A program made the position numbers and the translations under genes. 51,775 bases of DNA, from contig JAAELQ010000202.1 of the NCBI GenBank assembly GCA_024226515.1, positions 1 through 51,775 on the forward strand. The letters are read 5' to 3'. Positions 16,487-25,713 of the stretch are shown piece after piece. Numbering within the stretch: position 1 is the stretch's first letter; every line of letters starts with the position of its first letter. The notes below the pieces were generated by a model. It saw only the letters and a list, made by a program, of their open reading frames with translations. It was not told where the DNA came from and searched no databases. This DNA is from a bacterium. Lineage in GTDB: Bacteria > Acidobacteriota > Polarisedimenticolia > Polarisedimenticolales > Polarisedimenticolaceae.

Positions 16487-17617
16487 ATGGACGACCCGGC
16501 GAACGACGGCACACGACGAACGAGAAGCGTCCGGCTGCGCGCGGGACTCGTGCTGATGCTCGTCGCGATCTGGACCGTGCCGGCGCTGCTGCTCGCCAGC
16601 CAGATCCACTTCATGTACCTCGAGGAAGGTCGGCCGCTGTCGTGGTGGTCGCTGTTCGGCTGGCAGCTCGTCGGCTGGTTGTTCTGGGTTCCCGCGACGC
16701 TGCTGGTCCTGCGACTGTGCCGCCGCTTTCCCGTTTCTCGAAACTCGTGGGCTCGAGTGGCCCTGGTGCACAGCGGCACGGCGCTCGTGCTCACCGCGCT
16801 GAACTTCGTGTTCCTCGTCTGGGAGACGTGGACGCTGGGGCCGCCACCGTTCAACGAGTACGGCTTCCTGCCGTTGACGCTGGCCTGGGTCAGCCAGCGA
16901 CTGCACCTCAACTTCATCATCTATGCCGGCATGGGCGGCGTGGGTTACGGACTCGAGTTCTACCGCCGCTACCGCGAGCGTGAGCTGCATGCCTCGCGCC
17001 TCGAGGGGCAGCTGGCGCAGGCGCAGCTGCAGGCGCTGAAGATGCAGCTCCACCCGCACTTCCTGTTCAACACGTTGCACGCCATCGCCGTCCTGGTGCG
17101 CAAGAACTCCAACCGTGAGGCCGTACGTATGCTGGTCGGTCTGAGCGACCTGCTGCGCCTGGCTCTCGACAACGCGGGCGCGCAGGAGGTGCCGCTCAAG
17201 CAGGAGCTGGACTTCCTCGAGCGCTACCTGGACGTGGAACAGATCCGCTTCCAGGACCGGCTGCGCGTCGAGCTGGACGTCGCGCCGGAGACGCTCGACA
17301 CGTCGGTCCCGAATCTGATCCTGCAGCCGCTGGTCGAGAACGCGATCCGGCACGGGATCGCGCCGACCGCGGACGCGGGTCTGGTGCGGATCCGCGCCGA
17401 GCGCCGCGACGGGCGGCTGCGCGTCGAGATCAGCGACGACGGCCCCGGACTGGACGCCGCCGCCGAGAGCGGGGATCGCGAGGGCGTCGGCCTGAGCAAC
17501 ACGCGCAAGCGGCTCCAGCGGCTCTACGGCGAGGACCATCGTTTCTCGGTCGGCAACTCCGAGTCGGGCGGGGCGATCGCGGTGCTCGAGATCCCGTTCC
17601 GCCCCGCGCACGTATGA
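16487..17617 (+). CDS. LytS/YehU-type membrane sensor histidine kinase
   Basis: 376 residues with about four membrane helices (19-40, 55-78, 92-112, 128-155), a coiled linker, then the His_kinase module. The phospho-acceptor motif is HPHFLFN (H191), the N-box is ENAIRHG near 284-290, and the ATP lid is DDGPG at 317-321 with GVGLSNT at 333-339. The ATG at 16487 was preferred over one 19 codons earlier because the earlier N-terminus is not conserved-looking. The response regulator starts 10 bp downstream, so the pair is a two-component system; the stimulus is unknown. Confidence 0.88.
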   Translation: MDDPANDGTRRTRSVRLRAGLVLMLVAIWTVPALLLASQIHFMYLEEGRPLSWWSLFGWQLVGWLFWVPATLLVLRLCRRFPVSRNSWARVALVHSGTALVLTALNFVFLVWETWTLGPPPFNEYGFLPLTLAWVSQRLHLNFIIYAGMGGVGYGLEFYRRYRERELHASRLEGQLAQAQLQALKMQLHPHFLFNTLHAIAVLVRKNSNREAVRMLVGLSDLLRLALDNAGAQEVPLKQELDFLERYLDVEQIRFQDRLRVELDVAPETLDTSVPNLILQPLVENAIRHGIAPTADAGLVRIRAERRDGRLRVEISDDGPGLDAAAESGDREGVGLSNTRKRLQRLYGEDHRFSVGNSESGGAIAVLEIPFRPAHV

Positions 17618-17627
17618 AGGATCGAAG

Positions 17628-18431
17628 ATGAAGAAGATCCGCACCATGATCGTCGACGACGAGCCACTGGCGCGGGACGGGATCCGCGTGCTGCTCGAGC
17701 GGCGCCCCGAGTTCGAGCTGGTGGGGGAGTGCTCCGACGGGCGCTCGGCGCTGGCGGCCGTCAACCGCCAGGCGCCCGACCTGCTGTTCCTCGACGTGCA
17801 GATGCCGCACCTCGACGGGATCCAGGTACTGCAGAAGCTGACCCTCGACCCCCCGCCCGTCGTGATCTTCGTCACGGCGTTCGATCGGTACGCCCTGCAG
17901 GCGTTCGAGCACCACGCGCTGGACTACCTGCTCAAGCCGTTCGACGACGACCGCTTCGGCGCGACCCTGGACCGCGTGCTGCGGCGCTTCGAGCAGCGCG
18001 AGGCGCACCGGCTCAGCCGCCGCATGATGGATCTCGTGCGCGAGCACGGCCCGGACGAGGAGGGAGCGCCGACCCAGGACATGGAAACGGCGCCGTCCTT
18101 CCTGCGCCGCTTGTCGATCAAGTCCGCCGGCCGCGTGCTGTTCCTCGACACCGACGAGATCGACTGGATCGAGGCCGCCGACTACTACGTCAAGCTGCAC
18201 GTCGGTGAGAGGTCGCACCTGGTGCGCGAGAGCCTGAACCGGCTCGAGCAGCGGCTGGACCCGTCGGCCTTCATGCGCATCCACCGCTCGACGATCGTCA
18301 ATCTCGGGCGGATCAAGGAGCTGCGGACACAGTCTCACGGGGATTGCACCGTGTGTCTGGCCGACGGGACCGAGCTGAGGCTCAGCCGCGGCCGCCGCGA
18401 CCTGCTGGCGGAGTCGCTGCGCAACGCCTGA
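17628..18431 (+). CDS. LytTR-family response regulator
   Basis: 267 residues: a receiver domain with DD at 10-11, phospho-acceptor D56, T83 and K103, then a LytTR DNA-binding domain (motifs FLDTDEIDWIEAADYYVKLH and FMRIHRSTIVNL). AAGGA lies upstream of the ATG. It pairs with the kinase immediately upstream. LytTR proteins typically activate promoters with paired direct repeats; the gene directly downstream (the cysteine-rich secreted protein) is a possible target, but no repeats were recognised. Confidence 0.9.
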   Translation: MKKIRTMIVDDEPLARDGIRVLLERRPEFELVGECSDGRSALAAVNRQAPDLLFLDVQMPHLDGIQVLQKLTLDPPPVVIFVTAFDRYALQAFEHHALDYLLKPFDDDRFGATLDRVLRRFEQREAHRLSRRMMDLVREHGPDEEGAPTQDMETAPSFLRRLSIKSAGRVLFLDTDEIDWIEAADYYVKLHVGERSHLVRESLNRLEQRLDPSAFMRIHRSTIVNLGRIKELRTQSHGDCTVCLADGTELRLSRGRRDLLAESLRNA

Positions 18432-18551
18432 CGGCAGAGAATTCGCCCAAACCTGCCCCTTCTTCCTCCCGTTTGCGCCTTCCCATTTCCGGGGTCTCTC
18501 GTCGTGCCGGTCGCGGAGAGGCGGTAGAGATGTCGTCCCCGGCACAACGCA

Positions 18552-18607
18552 TTGTCTCGCGACCGGAATCGGCGTAGTGTTCGGGTAGCTCTGTAGAGTC
18601 GAGGAGG
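18552..18607 (+). promoter_or_regulatory. Possible promoter and strong RBS of the cysteine-rich protein gene
   Basis: TTGTCT (18552-18557) and TAGTGT (18575-18580) are 17 nt apart, and GAGGAGG (18601-18607) stands 8 nt before the ATG at 18616. The RBS is convincing; the promoter boxes are weak matches. Confidence 0.4.
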
Positions 18608-18615
18608 GCCGGCAC

Positions 18616-21600
18616 ATGGGTACGATCCGCTCCGCACTGATCGTCTTCTTGTCGCTAGGGCTGGCAGCCGGTGCGATCGCGGCGCAGGAGCCGCCGACCG
18701 GCATCGACCCCGACATCCTCGCCGAGTTGGATGACGGCCGGATCTTCGCTCGGGGCTTCACGCCGTGCGAGGTGCTCGTCACCGTTGCCGACGGCAACGG
18801 CGCGCCGGGCCAGACGGGCCGGCCCGTGCAGGTACGTTTGCAGACCAGCGTGCCGCTCACCCAGCTCGAATTCGAAGTTCACGACACTCCCGATCTGCTC
18901 ACGGCGGACGGATGCAACTCCACGACCAGCGGTTTCACCTGTAACGCTTCGGACAGTGGCGTCGCGTCGGTGTCCTTCTCGTCCCCGTCTTCGACTGTAG
19001 GGCCGGGCGCGAACATCCCCGTCCTTGAGCTGCTCTACGCGGTCGCCCCGGGCGCACCCGCGGGAGCGATCAGTCTGTCTCCGATGCAACTCTCGGCGAC
19101 CAGCGAACAACCGGGAGCCTGTACGGTCGCAAGCACGCCCGGCAGCTTCGTCGTGTCATTTTGCGGCGACGGCGAGATCAACGACTCCGAGGAGTGCGAC
19201 GACGGAAACACCGAGGACGGCGACTGTTGCAGCGCCTCCTGCACGCTGGAACCGGCCGGGGCCACGTGCGAAGACGGGCTGCACTGCACCGTCGACGACA
19301 GCTGTGACGCGGCGGGAATCTGCGTCGCCGGCGCGGCCCGCGATTGTGACGACGGTATCGCCTGCACCGACGACACGTGCGACGAGGCGGCGAACGCCTG
19401 CAGCGTCACCCCGCGGCCGGCCGGGACCACGTGCGAAGACGGGCAGTACTGCACCGTCGACGATGCATGTGACGGGGCGGGGGCCTGCGCTTCGGGTGCG
19501 GCCCGCGATTGTAGTGACGATATCGATTGCACCGACGATGTGTGCGACGAGGCGGCGAACGCCTGCGGCGCCACCCCGATCGACGCGGCCTGCGACAACG
19601 GACTCGTCTGCGACGGTGACGAGACCTGCTCGTCTGTCGACGGTTGCGTGCCCGGCATGCCGCTGGACTGCGACGACAGCGTCGGTTGCACCGACGATGT
19701 TTGCAACGAGCCGAGCGGCTGCTCCCAGCTCCCCGACGACCTGCTGTGCGACAACGGACTCGTCTGCGACGGTGCCGAGACCTGCTCGCCTGTCGAGGAT
19801 TGCGTGCCCGGCGTCCCGCTGGACTGCGATGACGGCGTCGGTTGCACCGAAGATGTCTGCAACGAGCCGATCGGCTGCTCCCAGCTCCCCGACGACCTGT
19901 CATGCGACAACGGTCTCTTCTGCGATGGCGTGGAGACCTGCGACGTCGTCGCCGATTGCCGGAGCGGCACCGCGGTCATCTGCGATGACGATGAGCTGTG
20001 CACCGATGATATTTGCAACGAGGTGCTGGACCGTTGCGTTTTCGTAGACGATCCCAACAACGACCCCAGCTGCGATCCGTGTGCACCGGGGCCCGGGATG
20101 AGAGTGCCGGCGGTAACATCGGGTACGTCCCCTTCCGCAGGGCTGTCTGCCGACGCGATCGCGGCGGAGGAACTGCCGATCGGCATCGATCCCGATATCG
20201 TTGCCAAGTTGGATGACGGCCGGATCTTCGCTCAGGGGTTCACGCCGTGCGAGGTGCTCGTCACCATCACCGACGGCAACGGCGTGCCTGGCCAGGCGGG
20301 TCGGCCCGTGCAGGTACGTTTGCAGACCAGCTCGGCGCTCACCCAGCTCGAATTCGAGATTCACGACATTCCCGATCTGCTCACGGCGGACGGATGTAAC
20401 TCCATGATCAGCGGTTTCACCTGCGACGCTACGGACGGTGGCGTTGCATCGGTGAACTTCTCGTCCCCGTCTTCGACTGTGGGGCCGGGCGCGGACATCC
20501 CTGCCATCGAACTGCTCTACACCGTCGCACCCGGCACACCGACGGGAACGACGATCAGCCTGACTCCGATGCTGCTCTCGGCGACCGACGATCAACAGGA
20601 AGCCTGTTCGGTTTCAGCTACTCCCGGCAGCTTCGCCGTGTCGATTTGCGGCGACGGCGTCGTCGATGGCTCAGAGGAGTGTGACGACGGCAACATCGAG
20701 TCCGGCGACTGCTGTAGCGCCTGCTGCACGCTGGAACCGGCCGGAGCCACATGCGAAGACGGGCTGTACTGCACCGTCGGCGATGGCTGCGACGCCGCAG
20801 GAATCTGCGTCGCCGGCGCGGCCCGCGATTGCAGTGACGGCATCGCCTGCACCGACGACATGTGCGACGAGGCGGCGAACGTCTGCAGCGCCACGCCGAT
20901 CGACGCGGCCTGTGACAACGGACTCGTCTGCGACGGTGACGAGAGCTGCTCGCCTGTCGAGGATTGCGTGTCCGGCGTCCCGCTGGACTGCGATGACGGC
21001 GTCGATTGCACCGAAGATGTTTGCAACGAGCCGAGCGGCTGCTCCCAGCTCCCCGACGACCTGCTATGCGACAACGGTCTCTTCTGCGATGGCGTGGAGA
21101 CCTGCGACGCTATCGACGACTGCCAGAGCGGCACCGCGATCGTCTGCGATGATGATGAGCTGTGCACCGATGATACTTGCGACGAAGGGCTGGACGGGTG
21201 TGTGTTCGTAGAGGATCCGAGCAACGACCCGGTCTGCGACCCGTGCACGCCGGGGCCGGGGATGAGAGTGCCGGCGGCAACATCGGGTACGTCCCTTTCC
21301 GTCGAGTTCTACGACAGTGTCGGCAACCTTCTCACCGATCTGGACGTCTCGGCATTCACGGACCAGGCCTCCTGGAAGCTGTCGTCCGACACCAGCTCGA
21401 ACGGTACGTACGAGTTCAGTGCTCAGCCCGGTGACAAGATCACGTTCTACGCCACCGACCAAAACCGCAAGTACAACCCGCACACGGTTCTGCTGCCGAT
21501 CGATCTCGCCCCGACCGTCCAGGTCGTGCTGTTCGCGCCGCAATCGCAGCACCTGTGCTCCGAGGCCGAAACCGTGAATCTCGGCGACGTCGTTCCCTGC

Positions 21601-22905
21601 GGCGACACCAGTGGTGCCGGTTCCGACCCGAACGTCACGGGCGGATTCTGTGGAACCAGCATCACCGAAGGCGGCGACGCCCTGTGGTATGACCTGACGC
21701 TGGCTGCCGACACGCTGGTCTCGCTCTCGACCTGCAACGACGGCAACCCGGCCACGGGTTCCTCGCAGTACGACTCGAAGATATCGGTCTTCTGCCAGGA
21801 CTGCGACAGTTACGACTTCACGTGTGTCGGCGGAAACGACGACGGTCCGGGTTGTGCGGACTTCTCGTCGGCCTTCAGCTTCTGCGGTCGTGGCGGCAGC
21901 ACGTACCACATCCTCGTGCACGGCTTCCTCGGCGCCGCCGGTACCTTCGAGCTCGCGGTCATCGACGCCGGTCCTTGCACCGCCGACGAGCTGTGCGCGC
22001 CGATCCTCCCGCCGCCGGCCTCGGGCGCCTGTTGCTTCGACAACTGCGACGCGCTGGTCGCTGCCGGTGCCACGAACGAAGCTCTGGCCATCTGCGCTGA
22101 GTTCGACTGCCAGGAGCTGGAAGCCGAGGCCTGCATGACCGCCGGCGGTGCCTACCAGGGCGACGACGTTCCGTGTGTCGTTCTGTCCGACACCTCCTCC
22201 TCCTTCAGCAGTTCCCCGGCTATGCCGATTCCGGACAACGATCCGGTCGGTGCCCGCGACGAGATCATCGTTGCCGGTAACGGTGGATTCGTTGGCGATC
22301 TGGACATTGATATCGTCCTGACGCACAGCTGGATCGGCGATCTCCTCGCGGCCGTGACCAACAAGGACACGGGCACCGAGGTCGTGCTGTGGAACCGCAA
22401 CTGCGGCGGCTCGAACCTCCTCGACATCCTCTCGGACGACGAGGGCACGCAGACCTTCTGCGGCGAGAGTGGTAACGCGACGACGGGTTCGATCCCGCCG
22501 GCCCTGATCAACGGCTTCACGAGTTTCCTGTCCGACTTCGACGGCCAGGCGATCGACGGCGCGTGGTCGCTCTCGGTGGACGACAACTTCACGGCCGACA
22601 CGGGGGAGCTCACCTTCTGGTCGCTGATCTTCCGCGAAGGCGCGTCGGTTTGCCCGACGGCTTGTGACCCCGTCACGCCGCCGGGTGCGCCGGGTGCGCC
22701 GGGGCCGCCGGGTGGTGGCGACGAGGATTCCGACGGCGACGGCGACAGCGATGACGCCGGTCCGGAGGCGTTCCTTGCCACGGGTCGTGACGACGCGGCT
22801 GGCGCCGAGGGTCTGCTGAACCTCGACGCGGCGACGGAGGCGACCGACGAGAACACGGAACACCGTGCGCGCACGGGCCGCACGGTTGGAAAGCACTCGC
22901 GCTAG
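18616..22905 (+). CDS. Large secreted cysteine-rich protein: duplicated cohesin-like/DUF4215 modules plus P-domain
   Basis: 1429 residues. A signal peptide ends near AIAA (22). Residues about 23-180 look like a beta-rich, cohesin-like module, followed by a DUF4215 Myxococcus-type repeat (CGDG ... EECDDGN ... DCCSASC, about 192-217) and a run of C-x-D-D-x-x-x-C-T-D-D-x-C units to about 490. The whole block recurs at about 516-885 in a slightly shorter form. Then come carbohydrate-binding-like and pre-peptidase-like beta regions and a proprotein convertase P-domain (about 1190-1340). A Pro-Gly collagen-like linker and a Asp-rich stretch lead to a basic tail. The whole looks like a secreted or surface adhesin-type protein. 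No protease catalytic domain was seen, so the P-domain is an accessory. No known function. Confidence 0.85.
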   Translation: MGTIRSALIVFLSLGLAAGAIAAQEPPTGIDPDILAELDDGRIFARGFTPCEVLVTVADGNGAPGQTGRPVQVRLQTSVPLTQLEFEVHDTPDLLTADGCNSTTSGFTCNASDSGVASVSFSSPSSTVGPGANIPVLELLYAVAPGAPAGAISLSPMQLSATSEQPGACTVASTPGSFVVSFCGDGEINDSEECDDGNTEDGDCCSASCTLEPAGATCEDGLHCTVDDSCDAAGICVAGAARDCDDGIACTDDTCDEAANACSVTPRPAGTTCEDGQYCTVDDACDGAGACASGAARDCSDDIDCTDDVCDEAANACGATPIDAACDNGLVCDGDETCSSVDGCVPGMPLDCDDSVGCTDDVCNEPSGCSQLPDDLLCDNGLVCDGAETCSPVEDCVPGVPLDCDDGVGCTEDVCNEPIGCSQLPDDLSCDNGLFCDGVETCDVVADCRSGTAVICDDDELCTDDICNEVLDRCVFVDDPNNDPSCDPCAPGPGMRVPAVTSGTSPSAGLSADAIAAEELPIGIDPDIVAKLDDGRIFAQGFTPCEVLVTITDGNGVPGQAGRPVQVRLQTSSALTQLEFEIHDIPDLLTADGCNSMISGFTCDATDGGVASVNFSSPSSTVGPGADIPAIELLYTVAPGTPTGTTISLTPMLLSATDDQQEACSVSATPGSFAVSICGDGVVDGSEECDDGNIESGDCCSACCTLEPAGATCEDGLYCTVGDGCDAAGICVAGAARDCSDGIACTDDMCDEAANVCSATPIDAACDNGLVCDGDESCSPVEDCVSGVPLDCDDGVDCTEDVCNEPSGCSQLPDDLLCDNGLFCDGVETCDAIDDCQSGTAIVCDDDELCTDDTCDEGLDGCVFVEDPSNDPVCDPCTPGPGMRVPAATSGTSLSVEFYDSVGNLLTDLDVSAFTDQASWKLSSDTSSNGTYEFSAQPGDKITFYATDQNRKYNPHTVLLPIDLAPTVQVVLFAPQSQHLCSEAETVNLGDVVPCGDTSGAGSDPNVTGGFCGTSITEGGDALWYDLTLAADTLVSLSTCNDGNPATGSSQYDSKISVFCQDCDSYDFTCVGGNDDGPGCADFSSAFSFCGRGGSTYHILVHGFLGAAGTFELAVIDAGPCTADELCAPILPPPASGACCFDNCDALVAAGATNEALAICAEFDCQELEAEACMTAGGAYQGDDVPCVVLSDTSSSFSSSPAMPIPDNDPVGARDEIIVAGNGGFVGDLDIDIVLTHSWIGDLLAAVTNKDTGTEVVLWNRNCGGSNLLDILSDDEGTQTFCGESGNATTGSIPPALINGFTSFLSDFDGQAIDGAWSLSVDDNFTADTGELTFWSLIFREGASVCPTACDPVTPPGAPGAPGPPGGGDEDSDGDGDSDDAGPEAFLATGRDDAAGAEGLLNLDAATEATDENTEHRARTGRTVGKHSR
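18679..21265 (+). repeat. Intragenic tandem duplication within the cysteine-rich protein gene
   Basis: Codons from 18679 and from 20161 align with an offset of 1482 nt, both at protein level (GIDPDI then LDDGRIFA and GFTPCEVLVT) and at DNA level over long stretches. The first copy runs to about 20110, the second to about 21265, about 106 codons shorter owing to loss of some Cys units. Both copies end with GPGMRVPA-x-TSGTS. Confidence 0.88.
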
Positions 22906-22934
22906 GCCCGTTCGCCGACGAACACTGTAGAAAC

Positions 22935-22958
22935 GAGTCTCGCAGACTCCTAGGAGTC
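22935..22958. repeat. Short palindromes between convergent genes
   Basis: GAGTCT-CGC-AGACTC (22935-22949) forms a 6-bp hairpin and overlaps a perfect 14-nt palindrome (22945-22958) spanning the ABC ATPase stop codon. It could assist termination of converging transcripts, but there is no T run. Confidence 0.3.
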
Positions 22959-23774
22959 GATCCGACCCCGGGTCCGCCCCGGCAGCGGCGTCACCAGCAT
23001 CTTCCCGGTCAGCGCGTTGGTGTCCACGTAGACCTCCGTGCCGAACACGCGCGTGAGGTTGGCGTAGGTGAACACCTCCTCGGTGGGCCCGCCGGCCTCG
23101 ATGCGCCCTTCGCGCAGCAGGAAGATGCGGTCGCAGTATTCTGCGGCGAGGTTCAGGTCGTGCAGCACGGTCAGTACGGTGCAACGCTCGCGTTCGGCCA
23201 GGTCGCGCACCACGTCGTACAGCTCGACCTGATTCTTGATGTCGAGGAAGCTCGCCGGCTCGTCGAGCAAGAGCGCGCGCGGCTGCTGCACCAGCGCCTT
23301 GGCGAATACGATGCGCTGCCGTTCGCCCGAGGACAGCTCGTGGATCGGGCGTTGCGCCAGATGCGTGGCCGAGCAGCGCTCGAGCGCCTCCATCGCGAGG
23401 TCGCGGTCGGCGTCGGACTCGAACTCCAGGCCGGCGAGGTGCGGATGACGCCCGAGCAGCACGATCTCGATCGCGGTGAACGCGAAGCTGAACGCCGGCT
23501 CCTGCGGCACGACGGCCAGCAGGCGCGCCAGCTCCCGCCGAGAACAGCCGGACACTTCGCGGCCGTCGACGGTCGCCGAACCTTCGTAGCCGTCGAGGAT
23601 TCCGCTCAGCACGCGGATCAGCGTGCTCTTGCCCGACCCGTTGGGCCCGAGCAGCCCGACGATCTCTCCGGGGCGGGCGTCGAGCGTCACGTCTTCGAGC
23701 ACGCGACGCGAGCCGTAGCCGAAGCCCAGCCCATGCGTCTCGAGCACGATCCCGCCGCGATCAGGGGAACCCAT
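22950..23774 (-). CDS. FecE/BtuD-type ABC transporter ATP-binding protein
   Basis: 274 residues. Walker A GPNGSGKS, Q-loop VPQEPAF, signature LSSGERQR, Walker B ALLLDEPAS and H-loop VLHDLNLA are all intact. The ATG at 23774 has GGAG 8 nt upstream and overlaps the permease gene by 14 bp; a GTG three codons earlier is possible. It energises the permease and binding protein encoded upstream in the same operon, an importer of the iron-siderophore / heme / cobalamin class. Substrate cannot be read from the sequence. Confidence 0.9.
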   Translation of the reverse strand: MGSPDRGGIVLETHGLGFGYGSRRVLEDVTLDARPGEIVGLLGPNGSGKSTLIRVLSGILDGYEGSATVDGREVSGCSRRELARLLAVVPQEPAFSFAFTAIEIVLLGRHPHLAGLEFESDADRDLAMEALERCSATHLAQRPIHELSSGERQRIVFAKALVQQPRALLLDEPASFLDIKNQVELYDVVRDLAERERCTVLTVLHDLNLAAEYCDRIFLLREGRIEAGGPTEEVFTYANLTRVFGTEVYVDTNALTGKMLVTPLPGRTRGRIDS

Positions 23775-24807
23775 GACGGTCACTCCGCGTGCGCAGCAGG
23801 TAGAGGAAGAACGGCCCGCCGACGAGGGCGGTCACCACGCCGACCGGCAGCTCGTTGGGCGCGATCGCGGTGCGCGCGACGAGGTCGGCCAGCACGAGAA
23901 ACGCGCCGCCGCCGAAGAACGCGCAGGGCAGCAGGCGCCGGTGATCGGGCCCCAGCACGAGACGCAGCATGTGCGGGACGACCAGTCCGACGAAGCCGAT
24001 CATGCCGGCGACCGAGACCGTGAGCCCCGTCAACAGCGAGCCCAGCACGAAGGTCAGGCGCTTCAGTCGCTCGACGTCCACCCCGAGGTGCATCGCGCCC
24101 TCCTCGCCCAGCGACAGCGCGTTGTAGTCGCGGCTCAGCGTCAGCAGGCCCAGCGTCGTGATCGCGGTGGCGCCCCCGATCACGGCCAGCGTGCCGTAGC
24201 CGAACGCCGGTACGCGGCCCATCAGGTAGAACACGATCGCGTGCAGCTGCTCCAGCGACGCCACGCTCTGGATGAAGTAGATCAGGCTGGCGCTGAACGC
24301 GTTGAAGATCGCTCCGGTCAGCAGCACCGTGTAGACGGTCAGTCTCCCGCCGACGGTCGCGACCCACTCGATGAGCAGCAGCGCGCCCAGCGCGCCGGCG
24401 AAGGCGAACAGCGGCACGATGCCGAGCCCGCCGAACAGGCCTCCGGCGCCGAAGCCGAGCACCAGCGCGACGACGCCGCCGATGCTGGCGCCGCCCGAGA
24501 CGCCCAGCACGTACGGGTCGGCCAGCGGGTTGCGCAGGAAGGCCTGGAACACGGTCCCCGCGACGGTCAGCGACCCGCCCAGGATCGCCGCCAGCAGCAC
24601 GCGCGGTAGCCGCACCTGGAACAGGATCGTCCGCTCGCTCTCGGTCAGCGTCTGCGCGCCGCCGAGCCAGCCGACGATCGGGATGCGCCCCGCCCCGAAT
24701 GAGGTGGCCAGCACGACGCACAGCGCCAGCAGGCCGAACGCCACGCCGCAAGCGGCCAATACTCCGCCCCGGGTGAGGGGGCTGCGTTCCTTCTTCTCTC
24801 GGGTCAA
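23761..24807 (-). CDS. FecCD/BtuC-type ABC transporter permease
   Basis: 348 residues with about ten hydrophobic helices. Family motifs are RLPRVLLAAILGGSLTVAGTVFQAFLRNPLADPYVLGVSGGA (positions about 67-108, key residues R-L-P-R and G-x-x-x-Q-x-x-x-R-N-P-L-A-x-P) and the cytoplasmic G-M-I-G-F-V-G-L-V-V-P-H coupling region. The start is a TTG overlapping the binding-protein stop (TTGA), so it depends on translational coupling; no better ATG exists before the first helix. Forms the membrane channel of the importer. Confidence 0.88.
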   Translation of the reverse strand: MTREKKERSPLTRGGVLAACGVAFGLLALCVVLATSFGAGRIPIVGWLGGAQTLTESERTILFQVRLPRVLLAAILGGSLTVAGTVFQAFLRNPLADPYVLGVSGGASIGGVVALVLGFGAGGLFGGLGIVPLFAFAGALGALLLIEWVATVGGRLTVYTVLLTGAIFNAFSASLIYFIQSVASLEQLHAIVFYLMGRVPAFGYGTLAVIGGATAITTLGLLTLSRDYNALSLGEEGAMHLGVDVERLKRLTFVLGSLLTGLTVSVAGMIGFVGLVVPHMLRLVLGPDHRRLLPCAFFGGGAFLVLADLVARTAIAPNELPVGVVTALVGGPFFLYLLRTRSDRHGFP

Positions 24808-25706
24808 GGGCCCAGCTCTTCGTCCGCGGCCGATCCGAACGTCTCGGGATGCACCAGCCGTCCCATCAGGCCGGTCATCTCCGGGAGTCGGATGCCGGGG
24901 ATGACGAGCTTACCCGGTTCGACGTGGTACACGCGATCTTCCTGCACCGCCGGAACGAACCCCCACTCGCCCCATCTCCCCGCAACGCGGCCCCGCGGGG
25001 CCCCGGGGCGGTTGTCCGACGTGTCGACGATGATCTCCGGCATGCGTTCCAGCGCGGTCTCGAGCGAGAACTGCTGGTACGGCGACAGCGCATCGTGGGC
25101 GACGTTGACGCCGCCGACGGCCGCGATCATCTCGTCGACGTGCGAGCCGGGGCCCGCGACGAACAGCGGATCCCGTCCGACGACGAACAGGACTCTGCGC
25201 TTCTCCAATCCCGCGCCCCGTCCGCGCAGGGCGTCGAGACGCGTGCGCAGGTCGAGCGCCAGCTCGGCCGCGGCCATCTGTCGGCCGAAGCGCGTACCCA
25301 GCGTTTCCAGCGAGTCGAAGACGCCTTCGTGGGTGCTCGTGTCGAGCGCCAGTACGTCGATGCCCAACGCCTCGAGCCGCGCGTGCGCCGCGTCCGCCGA
25401 GCGACTGTCGGTCGTCAGCAGGGCGTCGCAGTCGAGCTGCAGCAGTTGCTCCACGTTGGGTGACGCATAGCCGCCGACGACGGGCAGCCCTGCGATCGAC
25501 GCGGGCCACGGGCCGAACTCGCCGATGCCGACGACGCGGTCGAGCAGCTCGAGCGCCTCCAGCATCTCGGCCGCGGCGGGGGCCAGCACGGCGACCCGGG
25601 TCGGAGTCGAGTCCGCGATTGCCGTTTGCGGCGCAGGCGAGCAGCTCAGCGGCAGCAGCGCCAGAAGCGCGATACCCGGTCTCGTGGCCCAGCCGGCGCG
25701 CGCCAC
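24804..25706 (-). CDS. BtuF/FecB-type substrate-binding lipoprotein
   Basis: 300 residues from a GTG start. A lipobox LPLSC (Cys22) indicates lipid anchoring. The body is a type III periplasmic-binding fold with AVLAPAAAEMLEALELLDRVVGIGEF near 39-64 and the backbone helix leading to a C-terminal lobe. BtuF-like proteins bind cobalamin, heme or siderophores. It is followed by its permease and ATPase. The TonB-dependent receptor at 33379-35649 could be its outer-membrane partner, but it is 8 kb away in another transcription unit. Confidence 0.85.
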   Translation of the reverse strand: MARAGWATRPGIALLALLPLSCSPAPQTAIADSTPTRVAVLAPAAAEMLEALELLDRVVGIGEFGPWPASIAGLPVVGGYASPNVEQLLQLDCDALLTTDSRSADAAHARLEALGIDVLALDTSTHEGVFDSLETLGTRFGRQMAAAELALDLRTRLDALRGRGAGLEKRRVLFVVGRDPLFVAGPGSHVDEMIAAVGGVNVAHDALSPYQQFSLETALERMPEIIVDTSDNRPGAPRGRVAGRWGEWGFVPAVQEDRVYHVEPGKLVIPGIRLPEMTGLMGRLVHPETFGSAADEELGP

Positions 25707-25713
25707 GCGACGC

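Noticed and set aside
18616..21300. Possible CRISPR-like repeats
   Set aside because: Repeats are coding, codon-phased cysteine units of differing length without uniform spacers.
19035..23184. Long minus-strand frames (390 to 706 codons) across the cysteine-rich gene
   Set aside because: The plus-strand gene has a signal peptide, RBS, cysteine repeats and a P-domain; antisense frames have no recognisable features.
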